Below, in pieces: positions 6,435 through 7,519 of a DNA stretch of 7,519 nucleotides. Position 1 is the first letter of the stretch, and each line of letters opens with the position of its first letter. This DNA is from Gammaproteobacteria bacterium. Lineage in GTDB: Bacteria > Pseudomonadota > Gammaproteobacteria > Pseudomonadales > Azotimanducaceae. Location of the stretch: assembly GCA_002726925.1 (NCBI GenBank), contig PBTJ01000082.1, forward strand, positions 3,614-11,132. The letters are read 5' to 3'. The notes under the pieces were generated by a model. The model had not been told where the DNA came from, searched no databases, and worked only from the letters and a program-made list of their open reading frames with translations. The position numbers and the translations under genes were made by a program.

Positions 6435-7519
6435 TTGAATCCCATTTATAAAGAATTTCAGTTTGGCAACGATACCGTTGTCATGGAAACTAACAAGGTA
6501 GCGAAGCAGGCTACAGGCTCGGTCACCGTAACCATCGGCAATACCGTGGTACTGACAACGGTGGTTGGCGCCAAAAGCCCTCGTCCCGGCCAGGACTTTT
6601 TTCCACTGACCGTGAACTACCAAGAAAAGACCTACGCCGCAGGTAAAATCCCTGGTGGCTTCTTTCGCCGTGAAGGTCGGCCCAGTGAAAAAGAAACCCT
6701 GACCTGTCGCTTGATCGACCGGCCCATTCGCCCTTTGTTTCCAAAGGGCTTTATGAACGAAGTGCAGGTCGTGTGTACCGTTCTGTCTGCGGACAAGGAT
6801 CAAGATCCGGATATTGCAGCCATGATCGGTACATCGGCGGCTCTGGCAATCTCAGGGATCCCTTTCAACGGACCCCTGGGTGCGGCTCGCGTTGGCTACA
6901 TCGACGGTAACTACATACTGAATCCGGGCTACGAGACGTTAAAAGAATCCATGCTGAGCATGACGGTGGCAGGCACGGAATCTGCCGTTCTCATGGTTGA
7001 GTCTGAAGCCAAAGAAATGACCGAAGACGAAATGCTCGGCGCCGTGTTATTTGGTCACCAAGAAATGCAGGCAATAATCGTGGCGGTTGCTGAACTGGCT
7101 GCAGAAGCGGGCAAGGAAGCTTGGGATTGGCAGGCAGCAGCTAAAGACGAAAGCCTGCAGGACTCCGTGGCGTCGGCTATTAAGGCCGACCTTGGTGAGG
7201 CTTACCGTATCTCAGACAAGATGGAGCGCCAGACGGCAGTCTCCGCTCTGCGACATAAGGCGGTTGAGCAATTAGCCGGCGACGATGCTCAATATAGTTC
7301 AGACGACGTATCAGACACCTTCGCTCGAGTCGAGAAAGATCTCGTGCGCCAGCGGGTGCTTAATGGCGAGCCGCGTATCGATGGACGTGATCTGCGCACC
7401 GTGCGCCCGATTGAAGTCGAAGTCGGTGTGTTGCCGAAGGCACACGGTTCTGCGCTGTTTACCCGTGGTGAAACACAGGCCCTAGTGGTAGCAACACTCG
7501 GCACACTGCGCGATGCCGC
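6435..7519 (+). CDS. pnp: Polyribonucleotide nucleotidyltransferase (PNPase), 3'-truncated
   Basis: PNPase is a trimeric 3'-to-5' exoribonuclease that releases nucleoside diphosphates using phosphate; it forms part of the RNA degradosome in many gammaproteobacteria. The frame is open to the window end, giving 361 whole codons of an expected 700 or so (E. coli 711). The first RNase PH-like domain runs from 1 to about 140, with the RNA-contacting FFRR loop at 76-79 and [15 protein letters not shown] at 92-106. The helical linker domain follows at about 145-300. The second, catalytic RNase PH domain opens with RIDGRD at 314-319 and [11 protein letters not shown]. The KH and S1 RNA-binding domains lie beyond the window. 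The start is TTG 6435, giving [11 protein letters not shown] in line with E. coli MLNPIVRKFQYG. E. coli pnp is also reported to start at UUG. The 263-nt spacer from rpsO holds several inverted repeats, as expected for an autoregulated pnp leader. Confidence 0.98.
   Translation, partial: MNPIYKEFQFGNDTVVMETNKVAKQATGSVTVTIGNTVVLTTVVGAKSPRPGQDFFPLTVNYQEKTYAAGKIPGGFFRREGRPSEKETLTCRLIDRPIRPLFPKGFMNEVQVVCTVLSADKDQDPDIAAMIGTSAALAISGIPFNGPLGAARVGYIDGNYILNPGYETLKESMLSMTVAGTESAVLMVESEAKEMTEDEMLGAVLFGHQEMQAIIVAVAELAAEAGKEAWDWQAAAKDESLQDSVASAIKADLGEAYRISDKMERQTAVSALRHKAVEQLAGDDAQYSSDDVSDTFARVEKDLVRQRVLNGEPRIDGRDLRTVRPIEVEVGVLPKAHGSALFTRGETQALVVATLGTLRDA

Noticed and set aside
6132..6803. A 223-codon open frame on the - strand across the rpsO end, the spacer and the pnp start.
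   Set aside because: It lies antisense to two certain genes, has no recognisable domain or ribosome binding site, and includes a DSF repeat that is only the reverse reading of the 9-bp tandem repeat.

Overview
The window is one co-directional block on the + strand: rimP (5'-truncated) - nusA - infB - rbfA - truB - rpsO - pnp (3'-truncated). This is the conserved bacterial transcription/translation operon. Gene order and protein sequences point to a gammaproteobacterium: the proteins align almost end to end with the Escherichia coli proteins as I remember them, IF2 has the long form with two IF2_N domains, and NusA carries two C-terminal acidic repeats. PNPase wording (for example the [19 protein letters not shown] stretch) suggests a marine, Cellvibrionales-like lineage, but that is a low-confidence impression. 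Codon use and base composition look even across the genes, and I see no mobile element, CRISPR array, tRNA or sign of horizontal transfer.

Layout: 1-325 C-terminal part of RimP; 340-1869 NusA; 1870-1954 an 85-nt gap with a 7-bp hairpin abutting the infB ribosome binding site; 1955-4477 IF2; 4478-4501 a short gap, with a hairpin whose loop holds the infB stop codon; 4502-4906 RbfA; three bases; 4910-5824 TruB (TTG start); 5825-5901 the rpsO leader, with a hairpin abutting the ribosome binding site and a possible pseudoknot; 5902-6171 S15; 6172-6434 a 263-nt rpsO-pnp spacer holding several inverted repeats, a 9-bp x 3 tandem repeat and a questionable 52-codon ORF; 6435-7519 the first 361 codons of PNPase (TTG start).

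How the genes work together: RimP and RbfA mature the 30S subunit, S15 is a primary 16S rRNA binder of the 30S platform, IF2 delivers initiator tRNA, TruB makes pseudouridine 55 in tRNA, NusA controls RNA polymerase pausing, termination and antitermination, and PNPase degrades RNA. In E. coli several of these (nusA, infB, rbfA, pnp) are cold-shock induced, and rpsO and pnp are both autoregulated after transcription. The genes are ordinary. I did not find a new biological system. The parts worth a second look are the untranslated leaders: a shared hairpin + TAGGAGTGAT arrangement in front of infB and rpsO, a candidate S15-responsive pseudoknot, and a candidate RNase III-type stem with a tandem repeat in front of pnp.
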